The position numbers were made by a program, and so were the translations under genes. 64,000 bases of DNA from Candidatus Poribacteria bacterium (GTDB lineage: Bacteria > Poribacteria > WGA-4E > WGA-3G). Below, in pieces: positions 36,865 to 45,900 of this stretch (its first letter is position 1; each line of letters begins with the position of its first letter). The stretch is taken from positions 62,001-126,000 of the forward strand of contig JAGFCA010000036.1 in NCBI GenBank assembly GCA_022394755.1, in the 5' to 3' direction. A model generated the notes under the pieces. The model had not been told where the DNA came from. It saw only the letters and a list, made by a program, of their open reading frames with translations, and ran no database searches.

Positions 36865-38298
36865 ATGAAATTTCTAATTACTACTCTTACAATTCTATAT
36901 CTTATTTTTAATATCAGTATATATGCTCAACTGAATGATTCTGATAAAAAGGTTGAAAATCCAACTCTATCTGGTACTATCGTTGATATAAATGATAATC
37001 CAATTGAAGATGTTTCAATCGCAATCATGCCTATGAAACTAATTGATGGACATTTTCAACCTCTTGGTGACGGTTTCCAAGTTCCCCATTTCCATATAGG
37101 TAGAATCCCACTTGAAAATCTACCCAATAAAAACAATAATGATGAAGTAAAGGTAAATTATCCTGTAATAATTAAATCTGATCAAGATGGTAAATTTACT
37201 ACCAATAGTGTTCCAAAAGGTTTTGTGCAACTATCAATCACTCCTTATAAACAAAATACACATATCACTGATAAAAAAATCCAGACAATACAAATTGGAA
37301 AGATCACCTTCTATGAAAATGATGATTCGTTTGGTCCAGATGAAAAATTCACTTTTAAATTAGACACAAATGAGGTATTTGAGAATATTAAAATAAAAGT
37401 CAAAAAACTATTGAAAATTAAAGCTCAAGTAGTTTCAAAGGATAAAAACCCAATTAAAAATACCCGGATTAGATTGAATATGATCCTGAAAAGTAAGAAT
37501 GGTAGTGGAAGTTACGGAACAAGTGTAATTACAGATGACTCAGGATATTTCACATACTTTCGAAGTGATACAGGAATATATACAGTGTCTGTAGAATATC
37601 AGAACTTTAAGGGCGGATTAACTCCATTTCAATTGGATTATGAAACCCCCGCACCAGAAAATCTTGTAATTAAATTGGATGGTAACCCAATTGATAACGA
37701 CCTTGAAAAACTCCTTAAATCTCAACAGGGAAATGGTATAGAACATCAAGCACCACCGAATATTGATCCCTCTGCATTACAAGAATTAATACAACAGCAG
37801 AGAAAAGAAAGAAATATTAAACAGAAAAAAGAAAAGAGACAAAAAGAGGTTTGGATTATAAACCCCGGAAATGGACATGCATATAAGAAAATTCAATGTG
37901 ATAATTGGCATGATGCACAACAAACGGCTATAGATGAATTTGCACATCTTGTTTCAATAAATGATGTTAACGAACAACTGTGGATTCAAACAATATTTGG
38001 TCGACACCCATATTGGATAGGATTAACCGATTTAGAAGAAGAAGGTGTGTGGAAATGGGATAGTGGTGAACCTGTAAATTATACTAACTGGAATCATCGA
38101 GAAATATTCGGTTCGTCTCATACAGACGAACAAAAAGACTATGTTGCTATGACATTTCACTATGGCGGTTGGCAATCAGTGGCATCTGAGGATGAAGGTG
38201 GCCATAGTCCTTTGTGGAATATGACTCGACACGCAATTATCGAAAAAGATGGATTAATTTCAAAGAAACTAAATCCAGATGGTTCTGATGAAGAATAG
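36865..38298 (+). CDS. Secreted protein with carboxypeptidase-regulatory-like and C-type-lectin-like domains (copy 2)
   Basis: Paralogue of the preceding gene: signal peptide ending ISIYAQ, beta-sandwich units (LSGTIVDINDNPIEDVSIAI), a charged linker (about residues 310-330, KERNIKQKKEKRQKE), and a C-type-lectin-like domain with HAYKKIQC, AHLVSINDVNEQLWI, PYWIGLTD and the canonical WKWDSGEPVNYTNW. This copy keeps the lectin-fold core better than copy 1 (WIGL, W-x-W and SGEP are all present). It is probably surface-exposed or periplasmic; the ligand is unknown. Confidence 0.82.
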   Translation: MKFLITTLTILYLIFNISIYAQLNDSDKKVENPTLSGTIVDINDNPIEDVSIAIMPMKLIDGHFQPLGDGFQVPHFHIGRIPLENLPNKNNNDEVKVNYPVIIKSDQDGKFTTNSVPKGFVQLSITPYKQNTHITDKKIQTIQIGKITFYENDDSFGPDEKFTFKLDTNEVFENIKIKVKKLLKIKAQVVSKDKNPIKNTRIRLNMILKSKNGSGSYGTSVITDDSGYFTYFRSDTGIYTVSVEYQNFKGGLTPFQLDYETPAPENLVIKLDGNPIDNDLEKLLKSQQGNGIEHQAPPNIDPSALQELIQQQRKERNIKQKKEKRQKEVWIINPGNGHAYKKIQCDNWHDAQQTAIDEFAHLVSINDVNEQLWIQTIFGRHPYWIGLTDLEEEGVWKWDSGEPVNYTNWNHREIFGSSHTDEQKDYVAMTFHYGGWQSVASEDEGGHSPLWNMTRHAIIEKDGLISKKLNPDGSDEE

Positions 38299-38340
38299 TG
38301 GAATCATATTACAATATATGAATTTAACCTTGTAAAACAA

Positions 38341-38373
38341 TTGCTAATTTGCTATTTTAATGAAAATTAGCAA
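38341..38373. terminator. Inverted repeat after the lectin-like pair
   Basis: TTGCTAATTT (38341-38350) and AAATTAGCAA (38364-38373) form a perfect 10-bp stem with a 13-nt loop. There is no U-tract on either side, so it may be a weak terminator or a processing hairpin. Confidence 0.4.
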
Positions 38374-38434
38374 GTCAGAATCTTTCTATATCTAATAATA
38401 GACTATTCAATGTCAATCTATAAGGAGATATCAA

Positions 38435-39193
38435 ATGCGATTCCGTTATGTCGGTGGTGTGAGTTTACTAATGTTTATATTCTCAGTAACAACATTTGCA
38501 CAGGTACAAGAGAAAAACCTTGTTGGTTGGTGGTTATTTAATAACGAAAAAGAAGAAACTGGAAACTTCGGTGATGTTGTACTTCACGGTGCAAAAATCG
38601 AAAAAGGACAGTTAGTCGTTGAAACAGGAAAATGGGCTCATTCTTTAGAATACGATGGTCCTGATATCACAGAATTAAGTTTAGTGACTTGGGTTAGTTT
38701 AGACGATTATGCTAAAACAAACGGTTCTGCTCTTACTTTGGATGAAGTATCAACTGATCAGTTCTGTGCTATTGTCTGGGCAGAAAGAGTAGATAGACAG
38801 TGGATGCCAGGTAGTAGTCATTTTAGACGTACAGATGATTTTCCAAAAGCTGTAACAGAAAAAGATACTGGTGAAATGATGAACATTGTCATTACCTATG
38901 AACTTGTTGGTAATCTTTATGAAATCACTGGATATCGTAATGGTGAAAGTCTTGGGAGTTTCAAAAAAGGTGACAAGCGAACATGGGAATCAGGTGATGC
39001 AGAAGCAATTTGGGGAAAACGACACGTTAATGGTCTTAATGGTCCTGGAGAACTAAATGCTCACATTGAAGAATCACGGATCTATAATGTTGCTCTCACC
39101 GCTGACGAAGTAATGGATTTAACTGTTGGTGGTCTTGCAGTAAAAGCTCAGGGAAAAATAGCAACGCAATGGGCAAACATTAAGAAACGTTAA
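38435..39193 (+). CDS. Secreted LamG-like (concanavalin-fold) protein, intact copy
   Basis: The signal peptide ends TTFAQ. The mature part reads NLVGWWLFNNEKEETGNFGD, SLEYDGPDITELSLVTWV, ITGYRNGESLGSF and HIEESRIYNVALTADEV, the LamG/laminin-G-like jelly roll common in secreted proteins of this lineage. It is probably a carbohydrate- or matrix-binding domain. AAGGAG stands seven bases before the ATG. The adjacent gene is a close but broken copy, so this pair arose by tandem duplication. Confidence 0.85.
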   Translation: MRFRYVGGVSLLMFIFSVTTFAQVQEKNLVGWWLFNNEKEETGNFGDVVLHGAKIEKGQLVVETGKWAHSLEYDGPDITELSLVTWVSLDDYAKTNGSALTLDEVSTDQFCAIVWAERVDRQWMPGSSHFRRTDDFPKAVTEKDTGEMMNIVITYELVGNLYEITGYRNGESLGSFKKGDKRTWESGDAEAIWGKRHVNGLNGPGELNAHIEESRIYNVALTADEVMDLTVGGLAVKAQGKIATQWANIKKR

Positions 39194-39223
39194 TTACGTT
39201 AACTTACCTCTTTGTAATTATAC

Positions 39224-39269
39224 CAGATCTATCTCAGAATACATGCCAATGTATTCTGAGATAGACTGG
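39224..39269. terminator. Very strong hairpin between the LamG copies
   Basis: CTATCTCAGAATACAT (39229-39244) and ATGTATTCTGAGATAG (39249-39264) pair perfectly over 16 bp around a GCCA loop. CCAG (39223-39226) and CTGG (39266-39269) extend the stem past a bulge. No U-tract follows. It could be a factor-dependent or bidirectional terminator, or an RNA-stability element. Confidence 0.6.
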
Positions 39270-39329
39270 AATCAGTTATATAGTAAGAATTCATTATCAA
39301 TAAACAAATTAAATAGGAGTATAAATATC

Positions 39330-40087
39330 ATGTAACGATACTTTTTCTGTATTTTAGTTATTTTTATTATTGTTTGTATCCCTCTATCTATATTTGCTCA
39401 AGTACAAGATGACAATCTGGTCGGATGGTGGCGGTTTGATTCGCTTGAAGATGAAACAGGAAACTTTGGTGATATCGTCCTACACGGTGCATCAGTAGAA
39501 GGTGAACAATTAATTGTTGATATAGGAAAATGGGCACACGCTTTGGATTACACTGGACCCGATATTACCGAATTAACTTTAGCTTCATGGGTTGCATTAG
39601 ATGATTATGCCAAAACAAATGGTTCTGCTCTTACTTTAGATGAAGTAACAACTGACCAATTTTGTGGTATAGTTTGGGCAGAAAGGGTTAATAAACAATG
39701 GATGCCTGGGAGTACCATTTTAGAAGAACAGATGATTTTCCAAATGCTATTCCTGAACCTGAAACCGGTGATTTAGTTTTTATCGCTATTACCTATAAGA
39801 ATGTAATTAACCAATATGAGATTACAGGTTATCGTAATGGTGAAAGTATGGGAAGTTTTAGAAAAGGTGATCTGAGAACATGGGAAGCGGGTGATTCTGA
39901 AGCCATTTGGGGAAAACGCCATGCCAATGGAACAAGCGGACCGGGTGATCTCAGTGCACATATTGAAGAATCAAGCATCTACAATGTTGCGTTGTCTGCA
40001 GGAGAAATTGAGAGTTTAAATACTGAGGGACTCACACCTGTTGAACCCGCGAGTAAACTGGCAACTCAATGGGGTTCCCTAAAATAA
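39330..40087 (+). pseudogene. Broken LamG-like copy: stop at codon 2 and a 1-nt frameshift
   Basis: It has the same layout as the intact gene upstream. AGGAG precedes an ATG at 39330, but codon 2 is TAA (39333-39335). The frame then continues without interruption through a signal peptide (CIPLSIFAQ) and NLVGWWRFDSLEDETGN. Near 39714 one base is missing relative to the intact copy (AGTACCATTTT against AGTAGTCATTTT), and the rest (FRRTDDFPNAI to the end, stop at 40087) continues in the next frame. Residual open frames from 39543 and 39698 are the two halves, not separate genes. The sequence stays very similar to the intact copy, so decay looks recent. Confidence 0.88.
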
Positions 40088-40116
40088 AAGTAGAATTACA
40101 TACAACTCACTAATTT

Positions 40117-40148
40117 GCTGGTAGATCATTAGATCTGCCAGCTTTTTT
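40117..40148 (+). terminator. Rho-independent terminator
   Basis: GCTGGTAGATC (40117-40127) pairs with GATCTGCCAGC (40132-40142) around ATTA, with one G-T wobble, followed by six T (40143-40148). It ends transcription from the LamG genes before the convergent membrane-protein gene. Confidence 0.9.
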
Positions 40149-40160
40149 ATTTCCATTAAC

Positions 40161-42077
40161 TCAATCTGGTAGAATTCTATATCCACTACTAATTCCTGTA
40201 ACCATACCTACTATTGCCCACAAACCTGCACATGTCATCTCTCCAATTACCAAACCCAGAAAGACTGGTCTTGCTTGGCGGTAAGCCTTCAATCCTCCGT
40301 ATTTAACAATTGCAAACTTCATTCCCCAACCAAGGAAGATTGAGAACCACAGTTTAAATGTTGCCCATGAACTTAACATTGTATAACCGAGTGGATGTAA
40401 TGGCCACCATACAAAGGTCTGTCGCATCCACATTAACCATCCTGTAAATCCTCCTCCAAAAAGAATAAAACCTGTGTTAGTCCAATTTGTTGTAGTTTTA
40501 GGACTAACCAGTAATCCTTCAAGCTGACGCATAAACCAACTACCACCCATATAGGGTGCACCATGAGCATATCCAACCTTCAATGCCGAATAATATGAAA
40601 CACCAAGACCAATGACCATTGCAACTGCCATGGCAATCAAAAGTTGTCTTCTTTTTATTCGTACTTCATCTGCAGCTTTTAATCCATTCATTATGTTTGG
40701 CATCATAAATTCTCGTAAATCAAGTGTTAAACAGACAGGATGCATCATCAAAGAGGTCAAAGTTGAAGGATGAATTTTTGATGTACCTAATGTTGTAAGG
40801 AAGAAACTTTGAGGAGAAAAAGATGGATTAATAAATGGTATCCCTCCATTTATCACTTGCCAAGTTAGAACAATATACATTGCAAGAAGAAAAAGAACAA
40901 ATCCAATAGCAAAGAGAATTGACATACCCATCAAATGATTAAAAAACACCAGAACACCGATTCCTACAATCAATCCAATTATCGTAACCCCATACGGTAA
41001 TGCTTCATCAGATGAACCGGTCTTAATCATATTTCTAATATGATGACGTGTTTTCCATAATGCAATAGCTACAAAAACCAAACATGCTCCTGTTTCTTGA
41101 GCAGCACTAAACGACTTCCCCGTCCACTGTACTCCGGGTCCAGATGTCAATTGAAAACCGAGCAGTACTCCTATTAGGCATTGGAGCTTATAAAAGATAA
41201 AGAAAAACCATATACTAAATGATACCTCTAAGGTTAATAGATAACTGAAACCTACCATTGACCAAAAAATCACTATTTGAAATGGACGTAAAGCACTCCA
41301 CGGTCTATCTGTCAGATAATGATTAAGCCAAAAATCTCTTGGGATATGTGGCACAGAGGGAAAAAATGTATGAAGGCCGTTGATCGTATGTAAGAATACA
41401 GGAAATGCAAAACCAAACCACAGGGCACTGTTCTTGAATAATGGTCCAAGTCTACCTGTTCCATGTGCAGCCATCTCAACAGGTAATTTAACTAATGGAA
41501 ACGCACAACGTTCATACTCAACCCACTGTTTTCGTAGTAAAACAGATAAACAAATCATGACGAAATATACTACTATAACATAAGAACTCCATATCAGAAT
41601 GGGTGTAATCCAAGCACTCCACGGTATAGATTCTCCTGAAAATAGACCTCGATAAAATGAGGTTATAGCTGTCTCATCTCTGACTACACGCCAATGTGGA
41701 ATATAATGAAAGAAAAGTGATTCCCAATCATTCTCAGGTGTTGCAAAATACTGATATGCTACCATAGGACTTATAGCATAACGCATCATACCGGATGAGG
41801 GTATACCTGCTGGAGCAAGCATGATACACCATATAGTAATCAATTCACCGGGAGAAAATGCAGATTTTGGATTGATATGTTTTAGAATTACATTGATACC
41901 TAAAACGAATAGAATTAATACGAAAAATGGAGCGACTGGAAAATGGCCACCTGCTAAAAAGATATTTCTAATAACATAATCATTGTAGGGTGCAAGGAGA
42001 CATTCTATAGTAGCGCAAAGTAAGCCTACGAATACTGCACGGAAGGATACACTTGATCTGGATATTTGTTGATACAC
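40161..42077 (-). CDS. DUF6785/DUF6784-family polytopic membrane protein
   Basis: A 638-residue protein with about 14-16 hydrophobic helices. Segments such as FLAPYNDYV-like LAPYNDYVIRN, FSPGELITIWCIML and PSSGMMRY in the N-terminal half, and INPSFSPQSFFLTT, YMGGSWFMRQLEGLL and WMRQTFVWWPLHPLGY in the second half, fit the large oligopeptide-transporter-like membrane proteins annotated DUF6785/DUF6784. They are abundant in Poribacteria and Planctomycete-like genomes. The substrate is unknown. It is divergent from the PhyH-HEAT gene with a 160-bp shared regulatory region. Confidence 0.75.
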   Translation of the reverse strand: MYQQISRSSVSFRAVFVGLLCATIECLLAPYNDYVIRNIFLAGGHFPVAPFFVLILFVLGINVILKHINPKSAFSPGELITIWCIMLAPAGIPSSGMMRYAISPMVAYQYFATPENDWESLFFHYIPHWRVVRDETAITSFYRGLFSGESIPWSAWITPILIWSSYVIVVYFVMICLSVLLRKQWVEYERCAFPLVKLPVEMAAHGTGRLGPLFKNSALWFGFAFPVFLHTINGLHTFFPSVPHIPRDFWLNHYLTDRPWSALRPFQIVIFWSMVGFSYLLTLEVSFSIWFFFIFYKLQCLIGVLLGFQLTSGPGVQWTGKSFSAAQETGACLVFVAIALWKTRHHIRNMIKTGSSDEALPYGVTIIGLIVGIGVLVFFNHLMGMSILFAIGFVLFLLAMYIVLTWQVINGGIPFINPSFSPQSFFLTTLGTSKIHPSTLTSLMMHPVCLTLDLREFMMPNIMNGLKAADEVRIKRRQLLIAMAVAMVIGLGVSYYSALKVGYAHGAPYMGGSWFMRQLEGLLVSPKTTTNWTNTGFILFGGGFTGWLMWMRQTFVWWPLHPLGYTMLSSWATFKLWFSIFLGWGMKFAIVKYGGLKAYRQARPVFLGLVIGEMTCAGLWAIVGMVTGISSGYRILPD

Positions 42078-42237
42078 CTTTTACAACTTTCTTATTTTTA
42101 ATATTTCATAATCATAATCAGAAAAAATATATGACAAATTAAATAATGTCAAGTAAAATAGTGACATACAATATGACTATACACTTACTTTGTAGTTAAA
42201 GTTTATTCATCCTAACCTTATTTCTATTGGGAGAAAT

Positions 42238-43740
42238 ATGATGCAAGAACAGTCACATCTATTAACCGATGACCAGATGAGGGATTTTATTGTTAACGGG
42301 TATGTCTCAATTAAAACAGATTTACCTCGAAGTGTCCATGAAACTATCTATAGGAAAACACAGGAATTTACAGAAAAGGAAGGGAACTTAGGGAACAACA
42401 TCTTACCAAGAGTTCCTGAACTGCAAGCAGTATTTGAAGATCCTGCTGTCCGAGGCGCATTCACAAGTGTATTAGGTAAAAACTATGTAATGCATTCACA
42501 TCGACATCCGCATAGAAACACTCCTCATAGCGGTGGACAAGGATTCCATAAAGATAGCTATTGGGGACACCAAAAAGTGAGACATCATCTTCCACGATGG
42601 GCAATGGCCTTTTACTACCCACAAGATACCCCAGTAGAAATTGGACCATCTGCTATCCTATCAGGAACACAGTATTATAATCAACGATTGACCGAAGATA
42701 ATAATGGAGAAGTTGCTCTTCATGGTGAAGCAGGAACAATTTCTGTTATACACTTTGATCTATGGCATCGCGCCATGGCAAACAGTACTGACAAGACTCG
42801 TTATATGATGAAGTTTCAGTTTATTAGATTAGATGAACCAAATGAACCTGATTGGGAATCCGAAGACCCGTCTTGGAAAATCAATGGGTTCAATGAAGAA
42901 AGTAATCCCGCTGCTAAAAAGCATGAAACAACATGGCGACACGTTTGGAATTGGATGTCTGGTTCCACGAATAGTGAACATTCAACTAATGGGAATTTAT
43001 CTATGCATATTGATAAATTGAATGATAAAAATCCTGATGTGCGTTCTAATGCAGCAGATGGATTAGGCATGTCATCTGAAGCTGCAGCAGAGGCAATTCC
43101 TGAATTGGCTAACCTGTTAGGGGATGAATATGAACCTGCAAGACTTAATGCAGCCTATGCCTTAGGCGCAATAGGTGAAGCTGCTGTGCCTTCTCTAATC
43201 GAAAAACTGTCTAATGAAAATGGGACAACAAGGCGAATGGCTGCCTATGCCTTAGCTGCTGTTGGCTCTCCAGCAGTTCACTCCCTGAAAGAAGCATTAA
43301 CTCATGAAAATGATGCTGTCAGAGTTGAGGCGTCTTATGCCTTAGCACAAATCGGTAGTGGTGCTGAATCTGCAGTTGATGTAATGATTGAAAAATCCAA
43401 TGATTCTAATGCTGAAGTACGACGGTATATTCCTGAAGCATTTGGGGCAATTGGTCCTGCTGCCGCACCCGCTGTCTCTACGTTAATTGATAGATTGGCT
43501 AATGATGAAGATGCACAAGTTAGATTTGAATCTGCATTAGCATTAGCTCAAATTGGACCGGCTTCCAGTGATGCTATTCCTGTTTTAAAAGATTCTCTCA
43601 GTGATAGCAATCGATATGTAAGAGACAATTCAATTCACGCACTGAAACGAATTGGTACATCAGAAGCAGAAACAGCATTATTGGATTATCTACTGATGGC
43701 ACGATGGTGTGCAGTTACAAATAGTGAAAGTACTTTCTAA
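42238..43740 (+). CDS. Phytanoyl-CoA dioxygenase (PhyH) fused to HEAT-like repeats
   Basis: The N-terminal half (to about residue 235) is a PhyH-type Fe(II)/2-oxoglutarate dioxygenase: GFHKDSYWGH supplies the H104-x-D106 iron ligands, and VIHFDLWHRAMAN supplies the distal histidine (H172 or H177). From about residue 250 come eight or so 30-residue HEAT/PBS-lyase-like repeats (AADGLGMSSEAAAEAIPELANLL and AAYALGAIGEAAVPSLIEKL, shown here only in part). The repeats probably present the enzyme to a partner or substrate. GGGAG stands before two adjacent ATGs. The hydroxylation substrate is unknown. Confidence 0.88.
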   Translation: MMQEQSHLLTDDQMRDFIVNGYVSIKTDLPRSVHETIYRKTQEFTEKEGNLGNNILPRVPELQAVFEDPAVRGAFTSVLGKNYVMHSHRHPHRNTPHSGGQGFHKDSYWGHQKVRHHLPRWAMAFYYPQDTPVEIGPSAILSGTQYYNQRLTEDNNGEVALHGEAGTISVIHFDLWHRAMANSTDKTRYMMKFQFIRLDEPNEPDWESEDPSWKINGFNEESNPAAKKHETTWRHVWNWMSGSTNSEHSTNGNLSMHIDKLNDKNPDVRSNAADGLGMSSEAAAEAIPELANLLGDEYEPARLNAAYALGAIGEAAVPSLIEKLSNENGTTRRMAAYALAAVGSPAVHSLKEALTHENDAVRVEASYALAQIGSGAESAVDVMIEKSNDSNAEVRRYIPEAFGAIGPAAAPAVSTLIDRLANDEDAQVRFESALALAQIGPASSDAIPVLKDSLSDSNRYVRDNSIHALKRIGTSEAETALLDYLLMARWCAVTNSESTF

Positions 43741-43792
43741 TTCTCAAGTCTGATTAAGCGATAAATGACCAAAATAGTTTAATTGATTGATC

Positions 43793-43831
43793 AATATGAG
43801 GGGTATCAGAATTGTTGTTACCCCTCATATT
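43793..43831. terminator. Perfect 13-bp stem-loop after PhyH-HEAT
   Basis: AATATGAGGGGTA (43793-43805) pairs perfectly with TACCCCTCATATT (43819-43831) across a 13-nt loop. It sits between a stop at 43740 and the next start at 43857. No U-run follows, so the terminator call is tentative; it also lies just upstream of a ribosome-binding site and could affect translation. Confidence 0.55.
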
Positions 43832-43856
43832 ATAAAAAGATGAATTGGAGATAGAT

Positions 43857-44807
43857 ATGAATATACTGGAATCGTTTGAAGAACTAATTAACCGTACAAA
43901 ATCATGGTTTGATGAAAATGAACGTATTGCTGAAGAACAAATTGAAAGAATACAAACCCAAATTGAGGAACATCGGACCAATATAGAAAAACAAATTGAA
44001 GAAATTGAGAGTCAACAACGCCATGACACTGAATCCGCTGAAGAACAGATCGTAAAATTAAACGAGGAATTGGAATCTCATCAAAAAGATCTTGAAGAAC
44101 TGATGGAAAAAATGCAGGTGGAATCTGAAGATAAAGAGAGAAACATTCAAGAACAAATTGAGAAAATCGAAAGTGATATGGAACGGAGACATGAATTCTA
44201 TGAAGAACGTATTGAAAGGATACGGGAACAATTTCAACATAAGGAAGAGACTGCTAACGACCAAATAGACAAAATTCGTGAACAGATTGATGAATTTCGC
44301 GAAAAAGCAGATGTACATGTTGAAAGTATCAATGATCAAGTACAAATTCATAAAGAGAATTTAGAAAATGAAAATCAGACTTTTCACTCAGAAAACATAC
44401 ATGTAACATCCAAAGTATCCTCTGAAGAAACAATGAATCAGAATCCTGTTGAATCATTAGCAACATTATATGATAAACAATACAACGATAGGCATCAAAA
44501 TACATCTATCAGCAATTCATATATGGTAAATGGTGTTGAAATATTAAAATATGGTGGGAAACTAATCTCATTAGAAGAAATGGATACAACCTTTCCACGT
44601 AATGAATGGCTACATGACTTACTTCAACAAGGTGTTACTATTAAGGATATAGATGAGTATTGTCATTATCTTAATGCACGGGATATGTTAATAAGAATAC
44701 AAGATAAACCACATGTATGGAAATCTGGAATATTGGATATTACACCTACTGATAAATGGGAAACATATAAAGAAGAATATATCAAATGGTTGGCTGAAAA
44801 GAAATAG
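43857..44807 (+). CDS. Long coiled-coil protein with unknown C-terminal domain
   Basis: Residues about 20-185 are almost entirely E/Q/R/K/I heptads (EEQIERIQTQIEEHRTNIEK and similar), predicting a long parallel coiled coil without signal peptide or membrane segment. A polar linker follows, then about 100 folded-looking residues (VNGVEILKYGGKLISLEEM, NEWLHDLLQQGVTIKDIDEY, HVWKSGILDITPTDKWETY). The ATG at 43857 has GGAG six bases upstream and is preferred over a TTG at 43845. It stands directly before an MNT-HEPN gene. I recognise no family. A structural or sensor role near the nucleotidyltransferase genes is only inference. Confidence 0.72.
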   Translation: MNILESFEELINRTKSWFDENERIAEEQIERIQTQIEEHRTNIEKQIEEIESQQRHDTESAEEQIVKLNEELESHQKDLEELMEKMQVESEDKERNIQEQIEKIESDMERRHEFYEERIERIREQFQHKEETANDQIDKIREQIDEFREKADVHVESINDQVQIHKENLENENQTFHSENIHVTSKVSSEETMNQNPVESLATLYDKQYNDRHQNTSISNSYMVNGVEILKYGGKLISLEEMDTTFPRNEWLHDLLQQGVTIKDIDEYCHYLNARDMLIRIQDKPHVWKSGILDITPTDKWETYKEEYIKWLAEKK

Positions 44808-44833
44808 TTGATACCAACATATTGGAGAAGTAG

Positions 44834-45565
44834 ATGGTCACTCGAGAAGATATTCAAGCAACTTGCGATGATATAGTACGAGAATTCTCACCACTCCAGA
44901 TTGTACTTTTTGGATCATACGCTTACGGTTCCCCATCTGAAGATTCTGATGTCGACTTGTTAGTTATCATGCCAGTTGAAGAATCTGAAAAACGTAAGAA
45001 AGCATCAGAAATACAAGCATGTATACCAAAACGATTCAAAATGGATCTTCATGTATGTTCACCTGAAGTTTTGGCATATCGGATCACATATAACGATTGG
45101 TTCTTACGTGAAATAACTGAAAAAGGAGAAGTACTCTATGAATTGGATGGCTTTTACCTTATACCTCCAGAGAAAAAAATGACTGAACTAAACCCACTAA
45201 CATTAGAATGGATTGAATTTGCTGAAGGCGATTATTCCGTTGCCATTGAGAACCAACAAGGGGATAATCCTGTTTTTCATGTTATCTGTTTCCTTTCCCA
45301 ACAATGTGTAGAAAAATATTTAAAAGCATTATTACAAGAGAATAATATCCCATTTCGTAGAACTCATGATCTTAACGAATTATTGAATCTAATTCTATCA
45401 ACATACCCATCATGGAAGGCATGGAAAAATAAACTTCCTTCACTTACAACTCATGCTGTAGACACCCGTTATCCGAGTGATTTACCTACAGAAACTGATG
45501 CCGAGAAAGCAATGGAAATTTGTAATATGGTGCGGGATGCAATCCGTACTGAATTGAATATTTAA
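44834..45565 (+). CDS. MNT-HEPN fusion protein
   Basis: An N-terminal minimal nucleotidyltransferase (residues about 10-95) carries VLFGSYAYGSPSEDSDVDLL, the GS...DxD catalytic motif. A C-terminal HEPN domain (from about 125) has the PF05168-like pattern SQQCVEKYLKALL, RRTHDLNELL and DTRYPSD. In the usual toxin-antitoxin systems MNT and HEPN are separate genes, and the MNT protein AMPylates the HEPN RNase. Here both are in one chain. I do not see the canonical R-x4-6-H RNase motif; RTHDL and RYP are what remain. Either a fused, self-controlled module or a metabolic HEPN-type protein is possible. Confidence 0.85.
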   Translation: MVTREDIQATCDDIVREFSPLQIVLFGSYAYGSPSEDSDVDLLVIMPVEESEKRKKASEIQACIPKRFKMDLHVCSPEVLAYRITYNDWFLREITEKGEVLYELDGFYLIPPEKKMTELNPLTLEWIEFAEGDYSVAIENQQGDNPVFHVICFLSQQCVEKYLKALLQENNIPFRRTHDLNELLNLILSTYPSWKAWKNKLPSLTTHAVDTRYPSDLPTETDAEKAMEICNMVRDAIRTELNI

Positions 45566-45606
45566 ATAGCTGAATCAGGACATAAATAGTCAGGAATTAT
45601 GATTTA

Positions 45607-45843
45607 ATGCTTACAAGGAATCCACAAATCAAAATCTCGGAATTACTTACAATCCAAATGCCAGATAAGATTGGTACACTTGCAAATGGGGCATGGGGTG
45701 ATGCAGTTATCTTTGAGAAAAGAAATGGTGAATTTCAATTAATTGATGCAAATGGAACAGCAAGAATCAGTAGTCAAATCCTCGAACCCATCGTTATAAT
45801 TAAGAGTGGAAGGATATATCGTCACAAACAAAATCCTTACTAA
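45607..45843 (+). pseudogene. Orphan C-terminal fragment of an amidohydrolase
   Basis: The 78-residue frame KIGTLANGAWGDAVIFEKRNGEF, LIDANGTARISSQ and LEPIVIIKSGRIYR (given in parts) matches the C-terminal beta-sandwich of amidohydrolase/deacetylase-like metallohydrolases, where G-x-L-x-x-G-x-x-D-A-V and a closing I-x-x-G-R-I-Y are typical. The catalytic barrel (about 300 residues) is absent. An ATG exists, with only a distant AGGA, so whether it is translated is uncertain. It is best read as a remnant from a recombination event between two nucleotidyltransferase genes. Confidence 0.7.
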
Positions 45844-45900
45844 ATATTAAATATAAGTATATTTTCTCGACAATTGATTTTATATATGGAGTTTCACATA

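Noticed and set aside
39330..39335. Stop-codon recoding at codon 2 (ATG-TAA, and ATG-TAG at 57252)
   Set aside because: The same genes also carry a frameshift or large deletion, and all intact genes in the window end at normal TAA/TAG/TGA codons, so plain decay explains it.
39543..40087. Two separate small LamG-like genes at 39543-39776 and 39698-40087
   Set aside because: They overlap in different frames and join into one copy of the neighbouring gene once a single missing base near 39714 is allowed for.
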